Source of the DNA: JBBRMY01 sp038230595
GTDB lineage: Bacteria > Bacteroidota > Ignavibacteria > Tepidaquicellales > Tepidaquicellaceae
Direction of reading: 5' to 3'
Length of the DNA: 10,284 bases
Assembly (NCBI GenBank): GCA_038230595.1
Contig: JBBRMY010000099.1
Span: forward strand, 1-10,284
The translations under genes were made by a program, and so were the position numbers. Each line of letters begins with the position of its first letter. Within the stretch, counting starts at the first letter, position 1. Below the pieces are notes generated by a model, which worked only from the letters and a program-made list of their open reading frames with translations, was not told where the DNA came from and made no database searches. This document shows, one piece after another, positions 1 through 5,938 of the stretch.

Positions 1-480
1 AACAACGGTAGTTGGTTTCATCCAATCCATCATTTTCTTTTCCATAGCATTGAATCTATCCCAGAATTCTGGAAGGCATCTGATCTTAGAAGCTTTGATA
101 GCATTGAATTTAGCCATAGCATCTTCAGGTTTTCCTGATTTACTATTGATAATTTTTTCAACTTCTTCAAATGATTTTCTGAAATCTGCAACACCTGATT
201 TTGTTGAACCTACTGAAGCATAAAGATCGCTCTCTGCTTTAGTAACATCGCCGTCTTTGCTAGCGTTGGTTTTTTTCAAACCATCGATATCAGTGTTAAG
301 ACTGTTAAGTTGATTTGTAAGGTCTGTTTTCTTAGCTGCGAATTCATCCCACTGTAACTGCCATTCTTCCATGGTCATTTCAGTTGGTTTCATATCGTCA
401 TCCTGAGCAAATACAAAATTCTTAGAGATAACAGCTAAGGAGAAAACCAATACAAATGCGAGTAATTTATGTAACTTCAT
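1..480 (-). CDS. Secreted coiled-coil protein, paralogue of the LysM protein at 1111-2052 (partial, cut at the left edge)
   Basis: The frame is open for 160 codons from an ATG at 478-480 to the window edge, so the C-terminal part is not visible. Residues 1-25 form a signal peptide ending in FVFA before QDDD, so the protein is exported. Residues 35-155 are charged, Leu/Lys-rich and probably coiled coil. It shares clear blocks with the protein at 1111-2052: TEMTMEEWQ, KKTDL, NQLNSLN, TKSGVADFRKKFEE and CLPEFWDR. The paralogue carries a LysM domain after this region, so one is likely here too, beyond the window; that is inference. The paralogue's N-terminal CC pair is absent and only one Cys (residue 135) is visible. 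An AAGGAG site 11 bases upstream supports the start. It follows the lipoprotein gene at 540-806 after 59 bases, presumably co-transcribed. Its cellular role is unknown. Confidence 0.85.
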   Translation of the reverse strand, partial: MKLHKLLAFVLVFSLAVISKNFVFAQDDDMKPTEMTMEEWQLQWDEFAAKKTDLTNQLNSLNTDIDGLKKTNASKDGDVTKAESDLYASVGSTKSGVADFRKSFEEVEKIINSKSGKPEDAMAKFNAIKASKIRCLPEFWDRFNAMEKKMMDWMKPTTVV

Positions 481-491
481 TGTAATTAAAT

Positions 492-497
492 CTCCTT
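492..497 (-). promoter_or_regulatory. Ribosome binding site for the partial gene at 1-480
   Basis: AAGGAG on the minus strand lies 11 bases before the ATG at 478-480. It supports this start, and it contrasts with the genes at 2508-8438, which have no comparable site. Confidence 0.7.
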
Positions 498-539
498 TAA
501 TTTTAATTTTTTAATAATTGTTTTAAAATGATTTCCGGA

Positions 540-806
540 TTACGGACATCTCTTTCTTACAGCATCCATGTCATTCTGATACTGTTTAATCTTGGCGTCT
601 TTGTCAGCAATTTGCTTTTGTAATTGTGACTTTTCGTCCATTTTTGCATTAACTTGTGATTGAAGTGATTCCACTTCAGCTTTCAAGTCATTAAGTTGTT
701 GAATTTGCTCGTCACTTGGTCCTGAGCTACAACCGGTTAAAACAATAGATCCGGTCATCAAAAATGCAGCTAATAGAACAAATAAGAGATTTTTGGTTTT
801 TGCCAT
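540..806 (-). CDS. Small coiled-coil lipoprotein, copy B
   Basis: The 88-residue product has a lipoprotein signal peptide: a KTK N-terminus, a hydrophobic stretch at 6-22 and the lipobox L23-T-G-C26. The mature 63 residues begin CSSGPSDEQ. Residues 34-83 are rich in Leu, Gln, Lys, Glu and Asp with heptad-like spacing, pointing to a long coiled coil as in Lpp-type lipoproteins, though no homology to Lpp can be shown. It ends RKRCP, so a second Cys lies at residue 87. The frame extends upstream to an ATG at 867-869, but that start overlaps the -10 element and would put about 21 extra residues before the signal peptide. The ATG at 804-806 has GGAGGT 8 bases upstream and is preferred. The mature part is identical to the protein at 2096-2362. 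It heads a two-gene unit with the LysM-type paralogue. It probably sits in the outer or inner membrane leaflet facing the periplasm; its function is unknown. Confidence 0.9.
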   Translation of the reverse strand: MAKTKNLLFVLLAAFLMTGSIVLTGCSSGPSDEQIQQLNDLKAEVESLQSQVNAKMDEKSQLQKQIADKDAKIKQYQNDMDAVRKRCP

Positions 807-814
807 TTGGAAAT

Positions 815-820
815 ACCTCC
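815..820 (-). promoter_or_regulatory. Ribosome binding site that fixes the start of lipoprotein copy B
   Basis: A perfect GGAGGT on the minus strand, 8 bases before the ATG at 804-806. It decides between this start and the upstream in-frame ATG at 867-869, which has no such site. Confidence 0.85.
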
Positions 821-866
821 TGTATTTTTTTTGGCTGTTTAAAAAAAAAGTTTGTTTAGATACATA

Positions 867-897
867 CAAATATATTCTTTTCTCCCTATTCTGTCAA
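867..897 (-). promoter_or_regulatory. Promoter for the lipoprotein B / LysM-type B unit
   Basis: On the minus strand, TTGACA (892-897) is followed by a 17-base spacer and TATATT (869-874), extended to TATATTTG (867-874). This fits a near-consensus housekeeping -35/-10 pair and also the TAnnTTTG element of Bacteroidota promoters. The predicted transcription start is near 860, leaving a leader of about 55 bases before the ATG at 804-806. Not tested experimentally. Confidence 0.7.
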
Positions 898-1046
898 GTC
901 AGATTCCAGAAAAGTAGACAGTTTAATATTTAATTTTAGCTCAAAATTAAATAATACGGTTAAAAGAACAGAAATGTATATAAAAGGCAACACATTATAA
1001 TTAAAGCTCTCAAAGTATATAAAAGTTCCATATTTATAGAAAATTA
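898..1046. other. Intergenic spacer without a recognised gene
   Basis: AT-rich spacer between the terminator hairpin at 1047-1081 and the promoter at 867-897. The only internal structure seen is an 11-base direct repeat, GTATATAAAAG, at 976-986 and 1015-1025 (39-base period). No coding frame with a supported start was found on either strand. Confidence 0.6.
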
Positions 1047-1081
1047 AAAGACCCTTTTCACTTAAAATGAAAAGGGTCTTT
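1047..1081 (-). terminator. Rho-independent terminator after the LysM protein gene
   Basis: A perfect 14-base inverted repeat (AAAGACCCTTTTCA at 1047-1060, its complement at 1068-1081) encloses a 7-base loop. Read on the minus strand, the stem runs into a T-rich tract (TTTTAATTTT). It lies 30 bases beyond the stop of the gene at 1111-2052. The plus-strand side is also T-rich, but no plus-strand gene enters it. Confidence 0.88.
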
Positions 1082-1110
1082 ATTAACTAAAAATGTTCTT
1101 TTTAATTAGA

Positions 1111-2052
1111 TCATTTTTTAGGTGTTGTCGGCGGAGTGACAGGAGGAGTAGTTTTCTTCATGTCCTTTTTTGTATCCGGCGGCGTTGTTTTCTTCTTATC
1201 CTGTGTTGCATCTTTTTTAGTATCTTTTTTTACTTTATTGTAATCTACTTTTTTCTGAACCGGATCCTTGTCACCCATTCTTCTGTTTCTTTTCTTTCTC
1301 ATGTTCTTTGTCTTGTTCTTCATCATCATTTTATCCTGATCAGTCAAACAAGGAATTCTAAGAACCTGTCCTGGGTAAATTAGGTTTGGATTCTTTATAG
1401 TAGAAGGCTTACCTGATATGACACCATTTTTGTTGGCTTCATAAATTTTAGGCCAGAATCTTGAATCACCATAGATATCTTTCTTAGAAGAGATCTTATA
1501 GAGACAATCACCTTTAACAACAGTGTATTGCTTTTCGCATGGACCGACTACAACTCCGCCCTTTTCACATGCTTCGAGCTTTTTCTTCATAGCAAGATAT
1601 CTGTCCCAGAACTCAGGAAGACATTTTATTCTTGAAGCTTCTATCTCATTGAAATACATTTTTCTGGCATCTGCTGCATCCTGAGGTCCTTTACAGTTGT
1701 TGATCTTCTTTTCAGTTTCTTCAAATTTCTTTCTGAAATCTGCTACACCTGATTTAGTTGTACCAACTAATGCATAAAGATCGTTTTCAGCTTTTGCTAT
1801 CTCATCATCTTTACCTGCAAGAGTTCTCTTTAAGGCATCAATGTCTGAGTTAAGGCTGTTCAGTTGATTCATCAGATCAGTTTTCTTTGCATTATACTCA
1901 TCCATTTGTCTCTGCCATTCTTCCATGGTCATTTCTGTTCCCATTTTACCCCCGTCATCACAGCAGTCATCATCCTGAGCAAAAACATTTGTCTTTGAAA
2001 AAATTGTGACTGAGAACATCACAAAAAACAGTAAAAGTTTGCTAATTTTCAT
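1111..2052 (-). CDS. Secreted coiled-coil protein with a LysM peptidoglycan-binding domain and a Lys/Pro/Thr-rich tail, copy A
   Basis: The 313-residue protein starts with a signal peptide (residues 1-25, ending VFA before QDDD). Residues 45-165 are charged helical sequence, probably two coiled-coil segments split near 96-103, and include the motif CLPEFWDR (144-151). A LysM domain spans about 176-235: it opens YTVVKGDCLYKIS, contains the WPKIYEANK segment and closes NLIYPGQVLRIP. LysM domains bind N-acetylglucosamine-containing glycans such as peptidoglycan, so a periplasmic, wall-associated place is likely. Residues 240-313 are very basic and end in Pro/Thr repeats. The mature protein has eight Cys (30, 31, 120, 144, 162, 172, 183, 235), unusually many. 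An AAGGAG site lies 10 bases before the ATG. The gene follows lipoprotein A by 43 bases and ends at the hairpin at 1047-1081. The partner lipoprotein suggests a joint structural role; exact function unknown. Confidence 0.92.
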   Translation of the reverse strand: MKISKLLLFFVMFSVTIFSKTNVFAQDDDCCDDGGKMGTEMTMEEWQRQMDEYNAKKTDLMNQLNSLNSDIDALKRTLAGKDDEIAKAENDLYALVGTTKSGVADFRKKFEETEKKINNCKGPQDAADARKMYFNEIEASRIKCLPEFWDRYLAMKKKLEACEKGGVVVGPCEKQYTVVKGDCLYKISSKKDIYGDSRFWPKIYEANKNGVISGKPSTIKNPNLIYPGQVLRIPCLTDQDKMMMKNKTKNMRKKRNRRMGDKDPVQKKVDYNKVKKDTKKDATQDKKKTTPPDTKKDMKKTTPPVTPPTTPKK

Positions 2053-2062
2053 TTAGATTTTA

Positions 2063-2068
2063 CTCCTT
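2063..2068 (-). promoter_or_regulatory. Ribosome binding site for the LysM protein gene
   Basis: AAGGAG on the minus strand, 10 bases before the ATG at 2050-2052, inside the 43-base gap after the lipoprotein A stop codon. Confidence 0.75.
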
Positions 2069-2095
2069 AGTTTATTTTAATTTTTAATATTTAAT

Positions 2096-2362
2096 TTAAG
2101 GACATCTTTTTCTTACAGCATCCATATCATTTTGATACTGTTTAATTTTAGCATCTTTATCTGCTATTTGTTTTTGTAATTGTGATTTCTCGTCCATTTT
2201 AGCATTCACTTGTGATTGTAACGATTCAACTTCTGCTTTCAGATCGTTCAATTGCTGAATTTGCTCATCACTTGGACCTGAACTACAACCAGTCAGTATT
2301 ACTGATGCGCTCATCATTATTAACATTACTAATGATGGCAGTAAAGCTTTAAACTTTAACAT
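2096..2362 (-). CDS. Small coiled-coil lipoprotein, copy A
   Basis: The 88-residue product has a signal peptide with lipobox L23-T-G-C26, then a 63-residue mature part that begins CSSGPSDEQ, continues as a probable coiled coil (about 34-83) and ends RKRCP. The mature part matches the protein at 540-806 at every residue, whereas the signal peptides are quite different outside the lipobox and the KxK N-terminus. About 27 of the 63 mature codons differ, all synonymously. An AGGAG site lies 7 bases upstream of the ATG. The gene is followed after 43 bases by the LysM protein gene, with which it forms a probable two-gene unit. It may be an Lpp-like spacer or anchor between membrane and wall; that is inference from size, lipobox and coiled coil only. 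Confidence 0.93.
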   Translation of the reverse strand: MLKFKALLPSLVMLIMMSASVILTGCSSGPSDEQIQQLNDLKAEVESLQSQVNAKMDEKSQLQKQIADKDAKIKQYQNDMDAVRKRCP

Positions 2363-2369
2363 GCGGGTT

Positions 2370-2374
2370 CTCCT
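2370..2374 (-). promoter_or_regulatory. Ribosome binding site for lipoprotein copy A
   Basis: AGGAG on the minus strand, 7 bases before the ATG at 2360-2362. Confidence 0.75.
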
Positions 2375-2385
2375 GTTTATTTTTT

Positions 2386-2416
2386 TAAAAATAATTTAAA
2401 CATATCTACTAATCAA
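2386..2416 (-). promoter_or_regulatory. Possible promoter for the lipoprotein A / LysM A unit
   Basis: On the minus strand TTGATT (2411-2416), a 17-base spacer and TATTTT (2388-2393, extended to TATTTTTA at 2386-2393) repeat the geometry of the stronger promoter at 867-897, with more mismatches. It sits between the terminator at 2450-2485 and the gene start at 2362, where a promoter is expected. In such AT-rich DNA a chance match is possible. Confidence 0.4.
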
Positions 2417-2449
2417 GTCTAATTATGTATTTAAAATTAGACACTATAA

Positions 2450-2485
2450 AAAAGACCGGTTCTCAATTAAGAGAACCGGTCTTTT
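2450..2485 (-). terminator. Rho-independent terminator after the three-gene envelope unit
   Basis: A perfect 15-base inverted repeat (arms 2450-2464 and 2471-2485, core GACCGGTTCTC) with a 6-base loop. Read on the minus strand, the stem ends in a run of six T. It starts 22 bases past the stop codon of the gene at 2508-3755 and separates that unit from the lipoprotein A gene. Confidence 0.92.
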
Positions 2486-2507
2486 AAATTACAGTAAACA
2501 AATATTA

Positions 2508-3755
2508 CTACTTGCCACCAACTTCATCAAAGAAGTCTCCAAGCTTCATTCTTGCATTAACAAGAATAGTCAGGAAACTGAATTTATCAGTTGTGAGCTT
2601 TGAAAGCCTGATAGAAGGTCCTATTGCAAAAGCACTAAATGCAAAGCCTTCACCAATATTAGAGACCATGATATCAACAGCTATCTGGAAATTTCTAACA
2701 CCTTTCAAGGTAGCGTCAATTCTGGTATCAAATACTGAACCTGCTAATCTCATTTCTCTTCCCACAAAACCAATGTGAGTTTCATCATAATATCTTGCGA
2801 CATAAACTTTAGCTCTTGTTGAACCAAAAGTCCTGAACGGATATCGGAATTCAAGATTTGTGTAATTGCCATGAAGAACATTATTAGGCATTGGTGCACC
2901 TGTTACATTATTATAGAAAGGTCCGGGAATATCGGAAACTCCTGAATCAAGTACAGTAGTATATCCTACTTCGAAGAAGTTACCGAATGGAATTACATAA
3001 CTGAACTGAAGCATTAAATTGGGGGCATATATTCCATTATAACTAGCAAAGGAAGAAGAGCCTGATCCGTTAGCGCTGGTTCTTGCAGCAAACTCTTTTA
3101 TTCTGCCGTTAATACCCACAGAAGCTCCAAGTAAATGGAATTTACCACCGACTACGTCAGTTTCTAAAGGAAATGAATATGGAGTACCGAATCCAAACGA
3201 GAATCCAACCGACTGCTTAAGCGGAATACCAACATAATCTCCACCGAAAGCCTGGAAATAAGGATTAATGTATGCCGTTGTAGGTCTGATATCTCTTTCT
3301 CTCCTTGGCGGTGCAATAACATCTTTGATCTTAATTCTTTTAAACACATCAATAAATACTGAAGCGTAGTTCAGTTTTTTTGCATTAAGATTCTCCTTGT
3401 TCGTACCGGTCCAGTTTAACAGACCATTCTGAACACTTTTTGAAAGCTGAGTCCATGCTGCTCTCTGAGAGGATGGATCTGCTTCATCACCAAATACCAC
3501 ATATTGATTATTAGGATTCGGATCTGAAATATTTACAACAAGCGAATAAGATTCTGCAGGTGGTGTAATACCTAATTCATCCTGAAGCTTTATAAAGATA
3601 CTGTCATCCTGTGCACGAGCTAATATCCGGAAATATTTCCAGGTTGCAGGATTATCCGATACTTCCTGTGCATAAGAATTTGCATTCATAAAGAAAGAAA
3701 ACGCCATAGCAAATAACATGCTGAGGAGGATCTTTCCGAGTAGATTTTTTTTCAT
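2508..3755 (-). CDS. Secreted protein with a probable outer-membrane beta-barrel
   Basis: The 415-residue protein is not a family I recognise. Residues 1-29 form a signal peptide ending SYA before QEV. Residues 30-155 form a soluble region beginning with NPATWKYFRILARAQDDS, possibly a periplasmic domain. From about 160 to the end there are repeated alternating aromatic/hydrophobic strands with Gly/Asn/Ser turns (for example SVGFSFGFG, APNLMLQFSYVIPFG, TNLEFRYPF, AKVYVARYY, FAFSAFAIGPSIRL, FSFLTILVNARMKLG), typical of an outer-membrane barrel. The last residue is Lys after a short charged end, not the Phe common for barrels. The ATG at 3753-3755 has no good SD sequence. It is the third gene of a unit, 28 bases after the membrane-anchored periplasmic protein, and is followed by a strong terminator. 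It could be the outer-membrane partner of the two upstream proteins; this is inferred from gene order alone. Confidence 0.85.
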   Translation of the reverse strand: MKKNLLGKILLSMLFAMAFSFFMNANSYAQEVSDNPATWKYFRILARAQDDSIFIKLQDELGITPPAESYSLVVNISDPNPNNQYVVFGDEADPSSQRAAWTQLSKSVQNGLLNWTGTNKENLNAKKLNYASVFIDVFKRIKIKDVIAPPRRERDIRPTTAYINPYFQAFGGDYVGIPLKQSVGFSFGFGTPYSFPLETDVVGGKFHLLGASVGINGRIKEFAARTSANGSGSSSFASYNGIYAPNLMLQFSYVIPFGNFFEVGYTTVLDSGVSDIPGPFYNNVTGAPMPNNVLHGNYTNLEFRYPFRTFGSTRAKVYVARYYDETHIGFVGREMRLAGSVFDTRIDATLKGVRNFQIAVDIMVSNIGEGFAFSAFAIGPSIRLSKLTTDKFSFLTILVNARMKLGDFFDEVGGK

Positions 3756-3783
3756 GTTTATAGATTTATTTCTTCAAATTAGT

Positions 3784-4710
3784 TTACCAGTCTCCGAAAG
3801 TGAAGCTATTCTGTCCGGTTACTGTTTGTTTTGCTATTTTATCTGTTACTGTTACTGTAAATCCAACTGAGTAAGGAGAATCTTTTCCTTCTGCAAAATT
3901 ATCAAAAGCATTTTTACTTCCGAAGGCTCTTAAAGTTACATCGTAAGTTCCATTAGAAAGCGTCTTAACGTCTATAGGTCCGTTAAATTTTACATCTAAC
4001 TGTCCAGGGAAATCATCGGATATAACAACTCTAAATCCTGTAACGCTCTGTAAAGTTTTAACAGATACATCACCACCCATATTTGTTAACTTTTGCATAC
4101 TGATCTTAGGTTTTTCATTAGGCAGAAGATTAACAGTTTTTGTACTGTTTCCTACTTTAATAGTGACAGAACTCTGACCGCCCGTTTCAAAAGTCTTAGA
4201 GCTTTTTGGAGGTATTGATGTAATCCCTACTATTTCCAGCGGAGTATCATATGGATTATTAAGAGTATTAGATGTAAACTGATGTAGTGTTATATTTCCA
4301 ATTCTGATCTCCTGCATTTCTCCCGGATCCTTCTTCTCCTGCGGAGGAATAACAACATTCTGCTGATCTACCTTTGGGTTCGTAGTAGTGTTTAAATTCG
4401 GAGTTGTTTGAGTTACGTTAACCTGTGACTGCATCACTATAAGCTTTTGCTGAAGCTCTGCAACCAGTCTTGGATCTGCATTTGAAGTCTTAGTAGTATC
4501 AAAATTTATTTTCGGAACAAGCCCTAAAGCTAATAATGAATCAATATATGCTTTTAATGAATCAGCATAAGATTTTTTAACAACATTATCCTTTGGCATT
4601 ACCTCTGTAAGATCGAGGTTAGCACCTTTAAGGGCAATAACGCAAATTACGAAAATATAAAGTGACTGATATATAATAAATTTTACGTCTCTGCTATTTC
4701 GAGTTGCCAT
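3784..4710 (-). CDS. Membrane-anchored periplasmic protein, GldM-like in layout
   Basis: The 308-residue protein has a short basic N-terminus (MATRNSRDVK), one membrane segment at about 11-29 and then a large, presumably periplasmic, part. Residues 40-100 are helical. Residues 101-130 form a Thr/Asn/Pro linker. Residues 130-308 look like two beta-rich, Ig-like domains (about 130-205 and 215-308), ending NSFTFGDW. GldM/PorM of the T9SS motor has the same order: short tail, single membrane helix followed by an ALN-like turn, helical domain, beta domains. GldM is usually near 500 residues, so this is much shorter, and I see no decisive signature. TolR/ExbD-type proteins are another comparison, but the usual Asp in the membrane helix is missing. 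The gene starts 23 bases after the polytopic protein at 4734-5768 and is followed 28 bases later by the barrel protein. It may connect inner and outer membrane parts of one complex. Confidence 0.85.
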   Translation of the reverse strand: MATRNSRDVKFIIYQSLYIFVICVIALKGANLDLTEVMPKDNVVKKSYADSLKAYIDSLLALGLVPKINFDTTKTSNADPRLVAELQQKLIVMQSQVNVTQTTPNLNTTTNPKVDQQNVVIPPQEKKDPGEMQEIRIGNITLHQFTSNTLNNPYDTPLEIVGITSIPPKSSKTFETGGQSSVTIKVGNSTKTVNLLPNEKPKISMQKLTNMGGDVSVKTLQSVTGFRVVISDDFPGQLDVKFNGPIDVKTLSNGTYDVTLRAFGSKNAFDNFAEGKDSPYSVGFTVTVTDKIAKQTVTGQNSFTFGDW

Positions 4711-4733
4711 TTTAAGTGGTCTTTAATGTTTTA

Positions 4734-5768
4734 TTATTGTCTTTTACCAGCTAAATAAACAAGATTATCCAATCCTTTAAGTGCATTTGCATCTTTCAGT
4801 CCTTTAACAGCTTCATTTAAAGTAGCTGATGTTGACTGGATCTGTTTAAGTACATTTTCATCTGTAAGCTTAGAATTTCCTACATCTGAAAGTATAGATT
4901 TCAGCATAGAAAGATTCTTAGTAAAACTTTCACTTACTTCATTTGTTACTTTCATAATCTTATATATCTGCTCTGCTTCTTCTTTTGATATTTTAATTTC
5001 AGGAGTTACAGGTACAGCAGATCTTTGCATAGAAGAGATCTCATTTAATATAGATCTTTGCATTTCCTCTTCTTTCTCATAATAATACTCAGTTTCAACT
5101 CTTTTTATTTCATCCTGAACTTCATGATATTTTACTGCCTGAGCATCAAAAACTGATAAGAAAAGCTTTCCTATTGCAAGTACAATAATAGATTTAATTT
5201 CAAAAGGTACTGAGAAGCCTAAGAAAATTGTAGGTCCTTCTTTAATTGAAATAAGAAGAATTGCGGCTCCAAGTAAAGGTAAAGCTGTAGCTAAAGCATC
5301 AACTATTCCGCTGTATCTGTCAATAATCCTGTCAATTCCGTCTCCGGTTGCATTCTTCATTGAAATTTCTTTACTTAAAGCATTGTTTGACGAAATTGCA
5401 GTAAGAATAAAGACAATATAAGCAATGAAAGGAAGCCACCAGAATTTGATAGGTTCAATACCGGGATTCAGTAGCTGGGTGCCGGGAAATAAAGTGTTTG
5501 CAAAATTCTGAGCTACATTACCTAGCCCGGGAACGCTGGAAACATCAATAAAAATGGATATTATCAAAAAAATCAGTGAAGGAATTGCAGCTGTAATAAT
5601 AGTTTTACTGCCTTCAGCTTTAACCTTATCAATATTTTTATTAACAAGATATTTTCTGATCTCAGTTAACTCAGTATCAAAGGTTTTTAAGGAATTTATC
5701 CTTTGCTCAAGATTAAAACTTCCTCGTCTAGGAGTATCTACCTGCTCCGCAGTTTGAGTTTCTGCCAT
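4734..5768 (-). CDS. Polytopic inner-membrane protein with a cytoplasmic helical tail; possible GldL/TolQ-type stator
   Basis: The 344-residue protein has no signal peptide. A charged N-terminus (1-53) precedes four probable membrane segments at about 56-76, 109-127, 155-175 and 190-207. Residues 210-250 are very acidic/basic (EYYYEKEEEMQR) and 261-340 are amphipathic helix, so a long helical tail lies probably in the cytoplasm. Segment 3 reads DALATALPLLGAA, reminiscent of the 'LATxAPLLGLLGT' membrane motif of MotA/TolQ/ExbB proton-channel proteins, but the rest is too divergent to assign. GldL also combines membrane helices with a helical cytoplasmic tail, although it has only two. Candidate membrane-edge acids are Asp75, Asp157 and Glu190. 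The ATG at 5766-5768 lacks an SD site. It is the first gene of a three-gene unit with the GldM-like and barrel proteins. A motor or stator role is a hypothesis; it could simply be an uncharacterised membrane protein. Confidence 0.85.
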   Translation of the reverse strand: MAETQTAEQVDTPRRGSFNLEQRINSLKTFDTELTEIRKYLVNKNIDKVKAEGSKTIITAAIPSLIFLIISIFIDVSSVPGLGNVAQNFANTLFPGTQLLNPGIEPIKFWWLPFIAYIVFILTAISSNNALSKEISMKNATGDGIDRIIDRYSGIVDALATALPLLGAAILLISIKEGPTIFLGFSVPFEIKSIIVLAIGKLFLSVFDAQAVKYHEVQDEIKRVETEYYYEKEEEMQRSILNEISSMQRSAVPVTPEIKISKEEAEQIYKIMKVTNEVSESFTKNLSMLKSILSDVGNSKLTDENVLKQIQSTSATLNEAVKGLKDANALKGLDNLVYLAGKRQ

Positions 5769-5938
5769 ATCATTATTTATTTAGTTGAAAAATTTCTACC
5801 GATTAATATATAAAATTATTCTATTTTTTGAAATTTAAATATAATACGAGATTATTTTCACTTTAAAAAACCAATTAAGCAATCTTAATGTAAAAAAATG
5901 TAACGCATTTAAACATTTAAAGCAATTAATTTAGAAAA
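5769..5938. other. Intergenic region between guaA and the envelope unit
   Basis: 170 very AT-rich bases that should carry the end of the guaA transcript and the start of the envelope unit. On the minus strand a TATTATATTTAA stretch (around 5837-5848) could hold a -10 element, but no matching -35 is seen at normal spacing. A 5-base inverted repeat at 5896-5910 followed by T's is too weak to call a terminator. Confidence 0.4.

Noticed and set aside
807..869. Longer N-terminus for lipoprotein B from the ATG at 867-869
   Set aside because: It overlaps the predicted -10 element, adds a polar 21-residue stretch before the signal peptide, has no SD site, and copy A has no such extension.
1093..1383. 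Plus-strand open frame of 96 codons opposite the LysM gene tail
   Set aside because: Phe/Ser/Arg-rich antisense reading of a Lys-rich low-complexity coding region; no SD and no recognisable domain.
540..2362. Recent duplication or assembly artefact explaining the identical lipoproteins
   Set aside because: Many synonymous differences, different signal peptides, and diverged flanking genes show two genuine, older copies.
2512..2778. Plus-strand open frame opposite the barrel gene
   Set aside because: Shadow of the well-supported minus-strand gene; no start signal or family match.
3164..3352. Second minus-strand frame inside the barrel gene
   Set aside because: Fully inside a larger supported gene in another frame, with a low-complexity RLDSRLDS stretch; no start signal.
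5554..5757. Plus-strand open frame opposite the stator-like gene
   Set aside because: Hydrophobic only because it is antisense to a membrane-protein gene; no supporting signal.
5896..5910. Inverted repeat AAATG/CATTT with T-run, possible guaA terminator
   Set aside because: Only a 5-base AT-rich stem; expected often by chance in this composition.
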